Of a stretch of 64,000 nucleotides of DNA, positions 23,153 through 35,165 are shown piece after piece. Both the position numbers and the translations under genes were made by a program. The notes below the pieces were generated by a model that was not told the DNA's origin, did no database searches, and worked only from the letters and a program-made list of their open reading frames with translations. Where the stretch lies: the NCBI GenBank assembly GCA_905182995.1, contig CAJJDP010000063.1:3846-67845 (forward strand), given 5' to 3'. This DNA comes from Paramecium octaurelia. Its lineage: Eukaryota; Ciliophora; Oligohymenophorea; Peniculida; Parameciidae. Positions within the stretch are counted from its first letter, which is position 1; the number at the start of each line of letters is the position of its first letter.

Positions 23153-24554
23153 ATGAATAATTTATAATTGACTCCTGAAGAAGATCAATACTTTAGACAA
23201 CTTTGGAGCACTCTTGATCTTTAAGTAAATTAAAGAAATAACTCTATAGGGTATTGGAAGTACTAATGCTAAAGACACAATTTAATTTTTCAAAAAAAGT
23301 TAATTGCCATCTGATAAACTAAAAGCTATTTGGTTGATGGCTGTTTCAAATAACGAAAACAAGTTATACCTTTAGGAATTTCTAACGATTATGAAATTGA
23401 TAGCGTATTGTTAAAACGGATTTGAATTGAATCCTTAACTATTAATGGAAAATAAATAAGTTCGTTTGCCAGTGATCGATGGATTCCCACATCCCTAATA
23501 AGGATTGTTATCTCCTTCCCTGGGGGCTTACCAACAACCAATTCCTCAGCCTTCTCAAATACCGATTGCTTAACTATATCAAACAGCACCTGTTCTAAAT
23601 TAACAATAATACAAACCCCCTTTAATGCAAATGGGGCAAATGGATATTTCAAGCCAATTTGATATTAGTAATGAACTTTATGAGAAATACAACTTACATT
23701 ACCAACAACAAGATAAAAAGTAATAAGGCTACATTGAAGGTGAAGCTGCAAAGGCAATTTTTTTTAAATCTGAACTGTCAAATGAAATACTAAAAGAATT
23801 GTGGGCACTTGTTGATACCAATCAAAAAGGATTCTTATTTAAGAATGAATACATCGTTGCCATTCATTTGATTGCTCTATGTAGGAAAAATATCCCTTTG
23901 CCCTAATACTTGCCTGACTCACTTTAAAGATTAATTGCTCAAAGCTAACCTCAATAATCTATCATAATTAAAGATATCAAAGTACAATACGACAATCAGT
24001 AAATATCTCAATCAAATGAATCTAGAGTATAATCAGGGTAATAAGCTTAGTTCTAATAGAATGGTGAATTGCAGGCATTAACTATGCAATAATAATAACT
24101 GCAAAATCAATTAAATTAATTGGTTATGCAATTTTCAAACAACTCTAATAATAATGCTTAAAAACAATTGATTTAACAGAAAGAGAAAGATATAGAATTT
24201 TTAATTTAACAAATGAATAAATTACAATTAATTTTTAATAGTTTGAAAGCACAAGAATAAGAACTACAGGCAGAAATACAGAAATGCTTAATGAAACCCT
24301 AAATTTAGAAACCAAATACTTAGTAGCATCAACAGGTCAATTATTCATAACCACCATATTAAATATAACAACATTAACCTCCCTAATAAACTGATTTTCT
24401 AAATGTAAACTACTCTCAAAATTTGAGTATCAACACCACTAACTACCCCTCTTTATCCGTTGATAATCCAAATCATCAAGTTAATTACTAGTTATAAGAT
24501 GGATATGAAAACTATCAAAAATAGAATAGTGCAAGTTAGGATATACCATGGTGA
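23153..24554 (+). CDS. EH-domain endocytic protein (Eps15/Pan1-like)
   Basis: 458 residues with one 25-nt intron after residue 24. An N-terminal EH-like module begins LTPEEDQYFRQLWSTLD and includes LPSDKLKAIWLMA. A second near 170-270 has YIEGEAAKAIFFKSELSNEILKELWALVDTNQKGFLFKNEYIVAIHL, with the EF-hand loop and the NEYIVAIHLI signature. A Gln-rich coiled coil and an Asn/Pro/Tyr-rich tail follow. EH proteins bind NPF peptides in clathrin endocytosis. A longer start at 23021 is possible. It converges on UTP25, 52 bp apart. Confidence 0.88.
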
Positions 24555-24606
24555 ATAAAAATATAATATATGCATTTCACATCTATAAACATTCAAAACG
24601 GGATTA

Positions 24607-26550
24607 TCATAAAATAAAAGTAGTTCTCTTGTTTTATTCTGAAATCATTTCTTCTGCCCTTAATGTTCCAACTATCGTTTCAAGCTAATATGCATCGAAT
24701 TTGCTATAGTAGGTAATAATCTAAGTCTTATTACCCAGATTTTCAATGCTTTAAATCAATTATTTGTAAATAATTGAATGTTGAGGTAATTGATAAAAGA
24801 TAATATTTTTCATTGATCTCAATTAAATTATCTCAAAAAAGTATGCTCTTTCAGTCATCATGATATATTGAATTCTACCATCCTTAAATTTGCTAATGAT
24901 GCTTTGAACCTTACTCTTTTTTGTATATTCACTTACACATTCGCAATTACTATTGATTCTTTTGAAATGTCCCTTTAAAGCAACAAAATCAAAATAAGAT
25001 TAAACAAATATCAAAGTTTTCTTAAATTATGAGCCTTTATTATTTTCTATGTCATTCCATAGTTTCTTAAATTGATTGAATCTTTATTCTATTTATTATT
25101 CAGTATTGGAACAATCAATTTATCTAAATTCTTATTAAAAGTTGACAGACTTCTAAAACAATTAATTATAATAAATCTTATTGCTAATACATCCCTTATA
25201 ATTTGTAAAGTATTGTTTTCTAAGAAAATTCAGTTCCTAAAAATAATGATCAGTATAAACAATGTTTTATCTATAAAACTTGGACAAATTCTCAAAACAG
25301 TAAGGTCTTATAGAACTCAATTCACTAGTTATGTTTTTATGATTAGGTAGCAAATTAGTTGCCTCCAAGATGTCCTCTAAATAACTCCAATTCTACATAT
25401 AAATAGAAGAGGCTCTGTCGATGACTAATATTTCTATAGAAGATAGAAAGTGAGTTTCTCTATGCTTTTAGTCCTCTGTCCCTATAATTAATCTCATTCC
25501 TAAGGTAGAAGTGACGATAATATCTGATTTATCAAAATTTGCATGCAATTTGACATACCCTTATCTTGAGAATTGAATACCGATTCTAAAATCATCCTCT
25601 TCGAGTCTCTCCTCATCACAGAATTCATTCTCATATCTTTCTTTGTTGACAACTTCTTTATCAGTTTAAATTAATTAATTAATTATTGAGATGGCATCTC
25701 CTTTAAATGCTGTTAAGATTAACACTTTGCATCTAGTAAACCCATAAGATTCTTTTTCTTTATCTAAATGATTTGTAATATGTGTAATATATGTTTTTCT
25801 AAATTTTTCAGCATTCTATTCTTCAGGATCCGTTTCAATATAATCAAAATAATTATATATTATATTAGACTGTAATAATTCTTTTTCATCCTCTGAGTCC
25901 TTGACTACAGGCAATACAAATTTATCATCTTTAATTAATTATTTTTGGGATAATGTTTCAATATTATAGTCTTCATTTTTGCAATTCAAGTCAATTAAGG
26001 TCTTGTTTTTTAATTATTTATTTAGTTCATATTTTTTAAATTCAACTCCATTATTTAGAGTATGTACTAATTTTGTAGTTTTCTCTTTAAAGAAAGCATT
26101 TAATTATTCAGGCTATTCAATTTCTATATCCCCAATACAAATAGTTTTTCTTAATTCTTGATGATCATATTCAAAATGGGAAAATGGATTGTCATTCGGT
26201 AGTTTAACTACTTCATACTTTTTCATTTTTGCATACACTGACTTATTTTCTTATTTGATATTCAATCTAGCTGATTCTGAACTTCCATAATTATCATCTG
26301 CTAGTTGTTGTTTTACATTAAGTTTTTTGAGTAGATTTTAGTAATGGGAAGGTTTTTCGTTTGCATTTTTAAAATCAACCACATGTTCAAAAACTTAATC
26401 ATCCTCATTCTGCTATTCTGAAATTTCTTCTTCATCAGTGATTTCTTCAACCTATTCTTGCTTCTTGATTTATTATGGTTTTTTTTTCCTAATTTGCTTA
26501 ACTATTGGATCATTGTCTTGATTTTTTTGTTTTTTATTTTTTTTCCCCAT
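24607..26550 (-). CDS. UTP25: U3 snoRNP-associated protein UTP25 (Def/DUF1253)
   Basis: 647 residues in one intronless exon. An acidic-basic leader of about 200 residues precedes an inactive helicase-like fold: RCKVLILTAFKGDAI, FRIGIQFSRQGYVKLHANFDKSDIIVTSTLGMRLIIG, FLSSIEILVIDRASSIYMQNWSYLEDIL, then FVQSYFDFVALKGHF and MMTERAYFFEII in the second lobe. These match UTP25/Def, a small-subunit processome factor for 18S rRNA maturation in the nucleolus. Walker motifs are absent, as in the family. The absence of introns in a long gene is unusual next to its intron-rich neighbours. Confidence 0.9.
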
Positions 26551-26745
26551 ATAATGTACACAAATAAATAAAATTAAAATTAAAGTTATTCTAAGAAACT
26601 TAATTTTATCATTTACTAATTTTGAAAAATGTGAACGATTTACATTTAATCCAATACCCATGGGCATCAGACCATCCTTCAATCTATTTGAAATGTTTAT
26701 TATATTCAATTTTTTAAGTTTATTTATTTTAAAATTTAAATTCAA

Positions 26746-28478
26746 ATGGAACACTAAAATTATTGTACATCAGAAAATGGAGTTAGAGTTTGTAATGTGA
26801 GTTCTACATTACCTAATTGTGCAGCCGATAATATTCTGATTTAAGAAAGAAAAGTATGATAATAAATTAAATGTTAGGCATTATGGATGTCCTTAGCAGG
26901 ATTACCTTAATATATTACTCTGGATTTATCACAAGTTCAAGAGAGACCAAAATTTATCAAATGTTTCGGTTTTGATTGTTGGCATGATTATTAAAGCAAC
27001 CCATCGGTGATTGAATTGATGGTATCATTAAATGGTGAAAATTTTATAACTTGGACAACTCTATATCCTGAATTGAAACAAGGAATATAATTGTTTTAGA
27101 TCGATCCTTTAGGAACTAGATATTAATTTATTAAGATCATTATCAAGGAGACTTTTGGTGCTTCTAAAACTTATTTAAATTAAGTATATTTACTTGAAGA
27201 ATATGCAATGATTAGTACAGAGAGTGTTACTGAATCTTAGCAATAGACTGAGAATAATAATAGCTAATATAAACACTAATTCGAAAAGGAAGAACTTGAA
27301 CATCATGAAAGATCAGATAGAATGGATAGATTTGAAAGAATGGATAGAAATGATAGAAATGAAAGAAATGATAGAAATGAAAGATAAGATGTTAAAATAA
27401 ATGAATATCATGATCTAGCACAAAAAATTCATAGTATGGGAAGAGAAGTTGCAAGTTTGAAATAGAGTCATTAATAAGGAAAGTCTAGCTAATCATAAAC
27501 TAAGCAAGGGTTCCATAAAAGTAATATAACTGAAGATGTGCCAGATTCTTATTAAAGATTGACATCAACAGAAAGAATGGTTTTGGACATATAGAGCAAA
27601 AATTTGAATGAGATTAATATATTGAAAAAGGAAGTTTAAGAATGGAAGGATAAATGCGAACAATTAGAGAGTCAAGTTTAACGATTATTTAAGATGGTTA
27701 CTCAAATTAAAGATAAATAATAAGAATAGGAAGATTCAATCCATAAATACATATAATAAAATTAGAGTGAAGTTAGTTTTGATGCCAATAAAAGATAAGT
27801 TTACAATACTGGTTAAATAACTCAACAATAAACTTAGCAATCTCAATAAATAACTCCTACTCAATAACCTTAACAATCATAACACTAAATGAACAAGTTT
27901 GAAGAAGTAATTGATAAGAAGATAAGTGAATTATCAGGAAACTTCTAGGTCTTATTTCAATAATAAGAATCAAAGTTTAAAAATCAATAAAAGGAGTTGG
28001 TCAAGAGTTTCAAAGATTATGTTCAACAGGAATATATTCAAGAAAAGCATAGAGAATAAGATAAAAAGAAGCCGGCTTCAAGGGGAAGGTAGAAAGAGAA
28101 ATCTGCTTAAAAATCTTCTTCAGATAAATCATCTCATAGTTCTTCAAGTAGTTCAATCATAAATTTCATTAAATCTAAGAAGGCTTAATCTAAATCTAGG
28201 CAACAATCAAAGTCTCATTTGAAATCATTGCCTAGATCCAGATCTCCTGCTGATTCCAAAGAAAATGATAGGTATGAGAATAATAGGCTATCACCCAAAC
28301 AAAGAAAGGTGGCAACATTGTTGGGCAAATTGCAAGAGAAGTTATAAAAAAGAGTAAATTTATATAATTTATAAATTAGGCTAAGAAAATAGAATAATTA
28401 AACTTATCTCAGAGGAAGACAAGGAAGAGAGGCAGCATTCAGAATTCAATGGATTAGTCTAATTCATCTGATTATTGA
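26746..28478 (+). CDS. Galactose-binding-like domain plus coiled coil and Ser/Lys tail
   Basis: 560 residues, three exons (24- and 26-nt introns). Residues 1-150 form a discoidin/galactose-binding-like beta sandwich (YITLDLSQVQ, IKCFGFDCWHDYQSNPSVIELMVS, FIKIIIKETFGASKTYLNQVYLLEE), similar in outline to the N-terminal domains of CEP104-type ciliary proteins. Next comes a repetitive charged segment built from MDR, NDR and NER units, then a coiled coil (TERMVLDIQSKNLNEINILKKEVQEWKDK) and a Ser/Lys/Arg-rich C-terminus. A basal-body or cytoskeletal role is possible but inferred only from the architecture. Confidence 0.8.
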
Positions 28479-28518
28479 TATATATTTAATTTTATGCTTG
28501 ATAAATTATTCTTCTTAT

Positions 28519-28959
28519 TCAAAGTCCTAATTCCTTAAAGTTTGGGTTTGGTCTCGAATATTCATTAGTTAAGAAGTATCTAGATATAAATAATTAAGTG
28601 ATTTACTCTGGGAAATACTTTTTGGCCAAACCATAGGATGCGTTCATTCTTACACACAATTAAAAGTAATTTCTAGCATCAAGACATTCAGGCACATAAG
28701 AATCCTCGAAAAGACCAAATTGATTCTTGCAATGTTGGGCCATTCTGTCATATAGATGACAAGCTAACAATTGATTTGCCTATAATATTGATTGAATGTG
28801 AAATTACTTTGTACTCAACAAACTCAAATTTCAGATTGTCCAATAATTTAACGTGATTCTTAGTCAAAGTTTAGAGATTAATCATGTTTCTGAACATGAA
28901 ATCTACAGAATACTGATGATCTTACCTTCCTCCTCCCAAACTTCATTATAAATTGGCAT
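28519..28959 (-). CDS. Twin-CX9C (CHCH-type) small protein
   Basis: 129 residues, three exons (23- and 28-nt introns). The core contains C50-x9-C60 (CHLYDRMAQHC) and C75-x9-C85 (CLDARNYFQLC) separated by 14 residues, the twin-CX9C pattern of CHCH proteins that fold by Mia40-dependent disulfide formation in the mitochondrial intermembrane space. The extensions on both sides are helical. The family includes respiratory complex subunits and assembly factors; which one this is cannot be told. It converges on the previous gene, 40 bp apart, and is tandem with the next minus-strand gene. Confidence 0.8.
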
Positions 28960-29056
28960 TAATATTTATAATTAAGCTTTATATATTTCTAACTTCCCAA
29001 TGATGAATTGGAGTTCTAATATGAAAAACTTATTAATGTAGATATATATTAATGTT

Positions 29057-30009
29057 TCAAATTTATGGACCGCCACCTTAGTAAACTACTCCTTATGGTT
29101 AAATTTGTCCTTATTAAACAATCTAATTCTATAGATTTGCCCTGGAGGCATTCAAATCAATCATCATGCATCTGATTTGTCTCGCATATCTAATGAACAT
29201 TCCGTAGCAAACGACTACAATAATGAGAGAAATAATAAAGAATATCAATCTATTTGATTATAATGAAGTAATACCCAACACTCCTTTGACTTTCCTTTTC
29301 ATCCTCAGAACTGTTATCATTATTGTCATCTTGAGTATTATCAAAAGTTGCAAATATTATAATGGATCCAATGATTTCGAAGATCAAAGCCAGAATCAAT
29401 AGAACCTAGTAATGTAATAATAGTCTTTCCACATATCTACTAATCGAGTAAATGCCGATTATTGCTCCGACAACGAAAAAGAAATCGCTTCGATTAATAC
29501 AATGTCATTACGAGATAATATACATAACACCAGCTGCCACATCTGCTCCTCCTTATGAAAATGTTGCCACACAGCGAATGATTAAAAAGATCATTGCTAA
29601 AACACCAATACAGCAATTGCATCCATAAAAACTATGTTGTGTTAAATGGCTTACTATCTTGTATATGATCGTAGCTCCATTTCCTTAGCAACTATGGGGT
29701 TGATTGGTTGAACTGCAACAACAAGTCCAGTCTAAGGAACCAACACCATTTGTTGCTAATATCCATTTCCATATTGAATTCTTTGAGGATACTATGGGTA
29801 TTGAGAATACACCTATTGGGGATATTGTATTTGTTATTAGGGGTAATATTGATATCTAAAATGGGTTCAAAAGAGTACTATTGTTGGATGGGTTATCCTA
29901 CTACTGGCTATCCTTGCACTGGTTGTTATTGCAGGCCTTATTGAGATTACAAAGGCTGTCCATGATCTGTTAAAAACTCAGCATTTATATTTGCTTGTTA
30001 GTACTGCAT
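29057..30009 (-). CDS. Four-helix membrane protein with Gln/Pro/Tyr-rich N-terminus
   Basis: 285 residues, five exons (introns 23-25 nt). The first 110 residues are a cytosolic-looking Gln/Pro/Tyr-rich region with YPQ repeats. Then come membrane segments near 128 (CIGVLAMIFLIIRCV), 157 (FFFVVGAIIGIY), 180 (VLLILALIFEIIGSIIIFATF) and 225 (GLIFFIISLIIVVVCYGMFI). An acidic loop (DNTQDDNNDNSSEDE) separates helices 3 and 4. Such families are widespread in ciliates and mostly unnamed. No transport motif is visible. Confidence 0.8.
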
Positions 30010-30259
30010 TTGAGATTATTTTAATATTATTTATATTAGGAATAATATTCTATCTAATTAAAATTGTAGTTTTTTGAAGAGGAGGACGTGGCATGGGAAT
30101 TTTTGAAACTCTGGTTTTGCAAGGGAGTTATGTAGAATGACAAAATGGTTTATAAATCCAATAATTTATTACATCATTTATTATGGTTTCCTAATTATCT
30201 CTATTTAATTGATAATGTTTTGCAATTATTTAAAAATATTTTTGAAAATAATTATTTAT

Positions 30260-30658
30260 ATGTGTGATAAAAGGAAAAGGTTTAACTCCGCCTTGACTTT
30301 CGAAGAATTTGTTGATTACCATAATCAATTACCAGATACTCCTCAGCTTAAGTAATACTCATCCTTAATAATTAGACCAATTAAGCAGTCTGCTTTCTTC
30401 ATACCAGAATTAGATTTAGCCAATGATGTCTCTCAAAACTAGTTGAATATGCCTTTATAAACAATTTTGGAGGAAGAACCCACTAGTCCCAAAGAAATAA
30501 TGAAAACTAAAAAGTCGATAAGAAAAAGATAAAGGTTCTTCAGTGAAAATTCTCAATACTCAGTAATTAATATATTGGAGAGAAAACTACAGAAAAAGAA
30601 AACTTGTATCCCTACTCCATAGAATTATGATTCCCTCTCTCAACCAATCATGATTTGA
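30260..30658 (+). CDS. Unknown small polar protein
   Basis: 132 residues, single exon, ATG to TGA. Basic N-terminus (MCDKRKRF), then FEEFVDYHNQLPDTPQ, several Ser/Pro segments (EEEPTSPKE) and a basic stretch KTKKSIRKRQRFFSENS. It looks disordered and could be phosphorylated. No family is recognised. The start is the first ATG of the frame. It converges on the pseudokinase gene with 38 bp between stops. Confidence 0.6.
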
Positions 30659-30696
30659 TATTTGCGTTTATATTAATAATAATATAGAGTTAGATT

Positions 30697-32115
30697 TCAT
30701 TTCTATTTCTTTTAAAAAATGTCATGATTCAACTTCGAAGGATTAAATGCATTTTTTAACAATCCCATTCTGTCAGAGAGACTGTCCAATAAAAACTCAT
30801 CCTCAAAAACTCCAATGCATTCTCGTTTAGGCTATTGACCAGGAGATTGAGTAAAAATGTCTGACTTTTCCAAAATGGTTGGAAGAGTGAAGTCTTTGAA
30901 ACTTTTTTATTTGAATAACTTCTCTTGCACCTTCATTTTGATAAACCATTCATGATTCATTGCCACATTTGGTTTGATTCGCTGTTTTGGTTCAACCTAT
31001 AGCATTTATTTCAATAAATCAATGGCATAAGAGGTGTTTCGGACTTGAGGAAATTCAATTTAGCCTGATTTGTTGTCGTTCTAAGCCTTATAATAATCAA
31101 TACATGTTCTTACGATTCACTAAATGGCATCACTTGATATATGAAGTAATAAAAAATAATTCCCACTGCATAAATATCGACACTCTGATCGTAGGGCTTC
31201 CCATTCAATAACTCAGGCGATTGGTAACTAAGAATCTAAATTTCAATTAAAATTACCCCTCACTTCCTTTGATTCCCTTCACTTAACTATCTATGAACTC
31301 AGATTAATTAAAATTGGACAAACAGATGTCCACCAAATTGTCTGATTTCACATATATGTTCTCCAACCTTATGTCTCCATGAATAATTCCCAAAGAGTGA
31401 ATGCAAGACAAAATTTCTAATAATTTATAAATAATCCTCGCATATTGTGGTTCTTGACTATTTAGAATATCTTCAAATCTATACACCATTTCAGTGCCGA
31501 AATAATTCTCGAAAATCAAAAATATTGTATACTGATCTTCATATACTTCCACCAAATTGATGATATTTTTATGCTTGATTCTTCTTAAGATATTAATTTC
31601 CTGTTGTATTAATTTAGGATCGAATTTGTTATTTTTTTGAATGACCTTCACTGTATAATTAACATTGTTGGCAAAGCATCTAGCCTGATAAATCTGTGTC
31701 TGTGGATCTTGATATCCCAATCTCTTATTCAATTTGTAGTCCTTACTAAAATTTAACTGAATCGTAAATCTTTTCAACATATTAAACCAATTTTCCAAAT
31801 CAGCACTTCTATTGAAAAAGATCTCCGTACTATTCTTCCCTTAAACCAACTTTATTGTTTGAATATTTTTTCGTATTATTGTTTAGCTCAAATTACAAAA
31901 CAATTAGTGAATTTGCAGTCTTAATTAATTCTAACTATCTACCTATCAGCATATAATGCAACTTATTCCTCATGCAATTGTTGATCCTCACTCCTAATCC
32001 AAATTATGCCAGAATATATCAGATGTTGACTCAAAAGTGTCAGTTATAATTTTTCCAAAGGTTACCACAGAATAGGATTGAGATGCGCAGTTTATTACTT
32101 TTTTTGTTGTTGCAT
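30697..32115 (-). CDS. PH-domain kinase-like protein, probable pseudokinase
   Basis: 447 residues, four exons (introns 23, 29, 23 nt). The N-terminal 110 residues look like the PH domain that precedes a ciliate kinase family (SGIIWIRSEDQQLHEEQVALYADRL to NWFNMLKRFTIQLNF). The kinase lobe keeps the VAIK lysine (YTVKVI), a modified HRD loop (HGDIRLEN) and a shortened APE region (YQSPELL), with the helical VDIYAVGIIFYYF intact. It lacks the glycine loop (RLGYQDPQTQ) and has SNF in place of DFG, so the metal-binding Asp is gone. Family membership is clear; loss of activity is inferred. Confidence 0.85.
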
Positions 32116-32173
32116 AGTGTATAACTAGATTTTTATTATTTTTGTGAGAGTATTATTAATGAAAAATTAGTTT

Positions 32174-33032
32174 TCAATAAATCAATATATTAAAAGATAT
32201 TATTAAATACACAAACGAATCAAAATCTAATACCATCCTTTACTCTTACATGTGAAATAAGACTGGAGCTATCAGTTATAAGGTTGATTCTCCTATTCTC
32301 AAATTTACAGCTCCAGAACTGATTTAACCATCCTAATCGCTGTCGAGCTATCTAAATATATTTTTAATCTGCTCCAAATCCTATTTGTACTTTATTTTTG
32401 GTTGATCAGCATCAAAGATCTTCTTCCTTTCAATTTTGTATTAATAGTCATTTTACTTACCTACCAATCTTTCTGATCTCTCCTTAGTTTATTAAGATAA
32501 TTTTCCATATCGATAATTAGGAGCAATACCACGTTTTCTTTCCATTTAGTTATAATTGAGATTCCCACTACTATATTATTATTGTTTCAATTTTCTTTAA
32601 TTGTTAGTTTCAGTATTTAATTACTGTCTATCTTCTATTGTATTTATTTGCAATTGATCAGGATTATAGATAGTATTTAGAGTGAAGTTTGTATTAAAAA
32701 AGAGATTATTATTTTACTGTTAACACATCCTAATATTTTTGGTCAATTCTAGAAAGTTTATTTTTTAACTATTTACAATCTTTATTGTCCATATTAGAAG
32801 ATTGTTAATCTTGGTATTCAGCTTACACCATGATGTCTAGTGTTGATCTATCAATTGATTACAAGTGGTTTTTAATTTCTGAAATTATGAATTGCCTACC
32901 TGCTTCCTTAATTTGGTTTATATCGCAAAATGCAGTTATAAGTAATTCTATATCATCATCCTCATATATGTGTATATGATTTGGAACATCATTAGTTTCT
33001 AATGTCACTACTGCTAATAATTTTGATGTCAT
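32174..33032 (-). CDS. EF-hand-containing unknown protein
   Basis: 276 residues, two exons (28-nt intron). Helical N-terminus (ELLITAFCDINQIKEAGRQFIISEIKNHL), a long Asn/Gln-rich middle, then a single convincing EF-hand near 220-245: IFRQLDSDQDGQISSGAV, with Asp, Asp, Asp and Gln at the usual loop positions. The end is hydrophobic (FVYLIISFNILIY) and may include retained intron or 3' sequence. A calcium-regulated role is possible. It sits tandem with, and 58 bp upstream of, the PH-pseudokinase gene. Confidence 0.75.
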
Positions 33033-33585
33033 AATATAATGAATTTATTTATTTAATATCTGTATATTTTTATCAATCTGATGAAAAACTTTCGGTTTTA
33101 TTCTTTGAATTTTAATGAAGTATTTAATGGTAACCACAGAACTGAATCATTCATTTTTCATTTAGATCCATTTTGGCATATTTTTCTAACGAATTTATTT
33201 TACTTTCTTACGCAAACTTATTAATTTGTAAATAAAACGAGTTTTATATAGATTCATCAAGATGTAATCAGAAATAGTTGATATTCTTAATAACGATAGC
33301 TTATTCCAGAAGAAAGTAGTTTTAATTACATTTATATATAGTATATTCTATAAAATGGCTCTTTTAAAACTCTAGAGGATTTCTTGCTTTATTTTTGTAT
33401 GGTACCAATGAATTATTATTGGTTGAATAATATTCATTATTTTGCTGAAAGTAGGAAGAATAACAAGGATTAGTTAATTTTTTATATTTTTTTTATTACC
33501 TGATAATAATCACAATCATCAGATCAAAATTGCAAAATTGGGAACTTAGTGAAGGGAACTTAAAAGATAGGTTTCTAAACTTACT
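33033..33585. other. AT-rich intergenic region
   Basis: No open frame with protein-like composition. TGA codons occur in every frame and no repeat is evident. Confidence 0.5.
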
Positions 33586-34449
33586 TCACTTTTAAATGAT
33601 TTAATGAGCCAATAGAGTCTTAAATCTAATTAATGGTTTAGGATCGTTAAAATCTATTTTCTCTGTAATCAAACAAAAACGATTGGAATTAGAACTATTA
33701 GTTTTTGAAACTTTTATTGTTTCAGGCGTCTCCATGTTCATAACTGATTCTCTAATAATTAAATAATTTAATAATTCTCAAATACGCTCAGATATTTCGC
33801 TCTTTATTTTATCAAAGAGAGTACTAATTAAATTGGTAATCGTTAGGCTTGGTTTCGTCAATAATCTCAATTCATGCGCTTTCAAGACCTAAAATTTTGT
33901 ATCATCAAATAGTTCCATCATAGGAACATTTCTATATAATAATTAAAAACGAGTTCTATTTCATCTCTTATTACGCTGAGTTAAAGAGAGTTTTTTCAAT
34001 TTCAGCCAATAATGATGAGGTCTTAAATCATGCCATCCATGAAATTTTATATTATAAAATTTTTAAGTGAACGATCTGAACTCAACAAATTTTAGGTTTT
34101 CTATTTTTGCTATCGTTGTTAAAAGAAAATGCTTAAGTTTATATTAATAATATAAAAACCAAAAAGAGATTATAGTCAGTTTTTTAGATTGCTACAATCG
34201 TATTTGCACCGATTCCTCCCATTTAACTAGAAACTGTAAGAAAAAGGACAAGATCATTCTGTGAGAATAACGATTTTCATCAAAATTTTATAAGTAGCAC
34301 TTGCGCTTCATTACTTGGATGATAATCTTGGCAAAGAAATTGGTGTCATTAAGATGGAAAGAATCAAAATCTTTGAAACTATTAATATCGAATAGAATTA
34401 TGAATTTTACATTTATCACATGATGTTATAATAAAATAAATAATTTGTT
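33586..34449 (-). pseudogene. Decayed gene with two in-frame TGA codons
   Basis: A 288-codon minus-strand frame is protein-like throughout (HLNDTNFFAKIIIQVMKRK, KIENLKFVEFRSFTQKF, LFDDTKFQVLKAHELRLL, KIDFNDPKPLIRFKTLLAH). It contains TGA at 33961-33963 and 33778-33780 and lacks a start codon. The possible introns that remove these stops also break the frame. It is most simply an ohnologue decaying after genome duplication, common in Paramecium. TGA read-through cannot be excluded from sequence alone. No family is recognised. Confidence 0.5.
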
Positions 34450-34775
34450 TCATAAACTAAGTTTTAGCAAAAAAGAAATTAATTTAGAATTAATATTCTA
34501 CTTTCGAATTTTAGTTTTCATCTAATGGATTAGAATAAACAGTCGAAGATTGAATACTTAATTGAGCTTACGATATTTATCAAGAATGGAGAGTGAAATT
34601 CAAAAATAATTCTTTTTTGTGTTAAAATGAAATTATTTATAATAGCACTTTATTGTTATTTAATACAATTCATAATGAAACTATAAACACGCGTGAATTT
34701 AATAATAAAATCTATAAATATTTAGGAACAAAATGGTACTTATGTGTTGTAGATATTTAGCCATCTGCCTAGACC
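34450..34775. other. Intergenic region upstream of SERP1
   Basis: AT-rich. A short plus-strand frame from about 34628 (MKLFIIALYCYLIQF...) has a hydrophobic start but only about 50 codons and ends at the SERP1 start. No gene is supported. Confidence 0.4.
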
Positions 34776-35013
34776 ATGAAATTGAGAAGCCAAAACTATC
34801 AAGGAAACGTTAACAAATAAGGAAAAGTACCCAAATCATTAATTGTAATGAAAACATAATATATGAATAGAAAAAAGAAGAAAACCTTCCTGTTGGACCA
34901 ATTCTTTTGGGCGTATTCCTATTTGTAGTGGTTGGATCAGGTATATTAAGAAATTAAGATTTATAGCTTTATTCTAAATACTTAATGTAGCCTCAAGTGG
35001 ATAAGAAATTTGA
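34776..35013 (+). CDS. SERP1: Stress-associated ER protein SERP1/RAMP4
   Basis: 61 residues in three exons (two 26-nt introns). The sequence runs NYQGNVNKQGKVPKS, then LPVGPILLGVFLFVVVGSALFQI, matching RAMP4/SERP1: a short cytosolic stretch with a GxV motif, then one tail-anchor membrane helix ending GSAxFQI. SERP1 associates with the Sec61 translocon and stabilises nascent membrane proteins under stress. Only removal of both introns gives the conserved GSALFQ junction. It is far too short for a standard-code search and is easily missed. Confidence 0.88.
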
Positions 35014-35165
35014 TATATATAAAATGCTTGGTCAATTTTTAATTTAAAAGATGCAAAAACTACAATCTAATGCAGTAATTACTAGTTTTCCATTATTTTC
35101 ATGAATTTTCATAGTTTTTGCTCTCATTTTCATCAACTTTTCCCATTTATCAAATCCTTTGTTTG

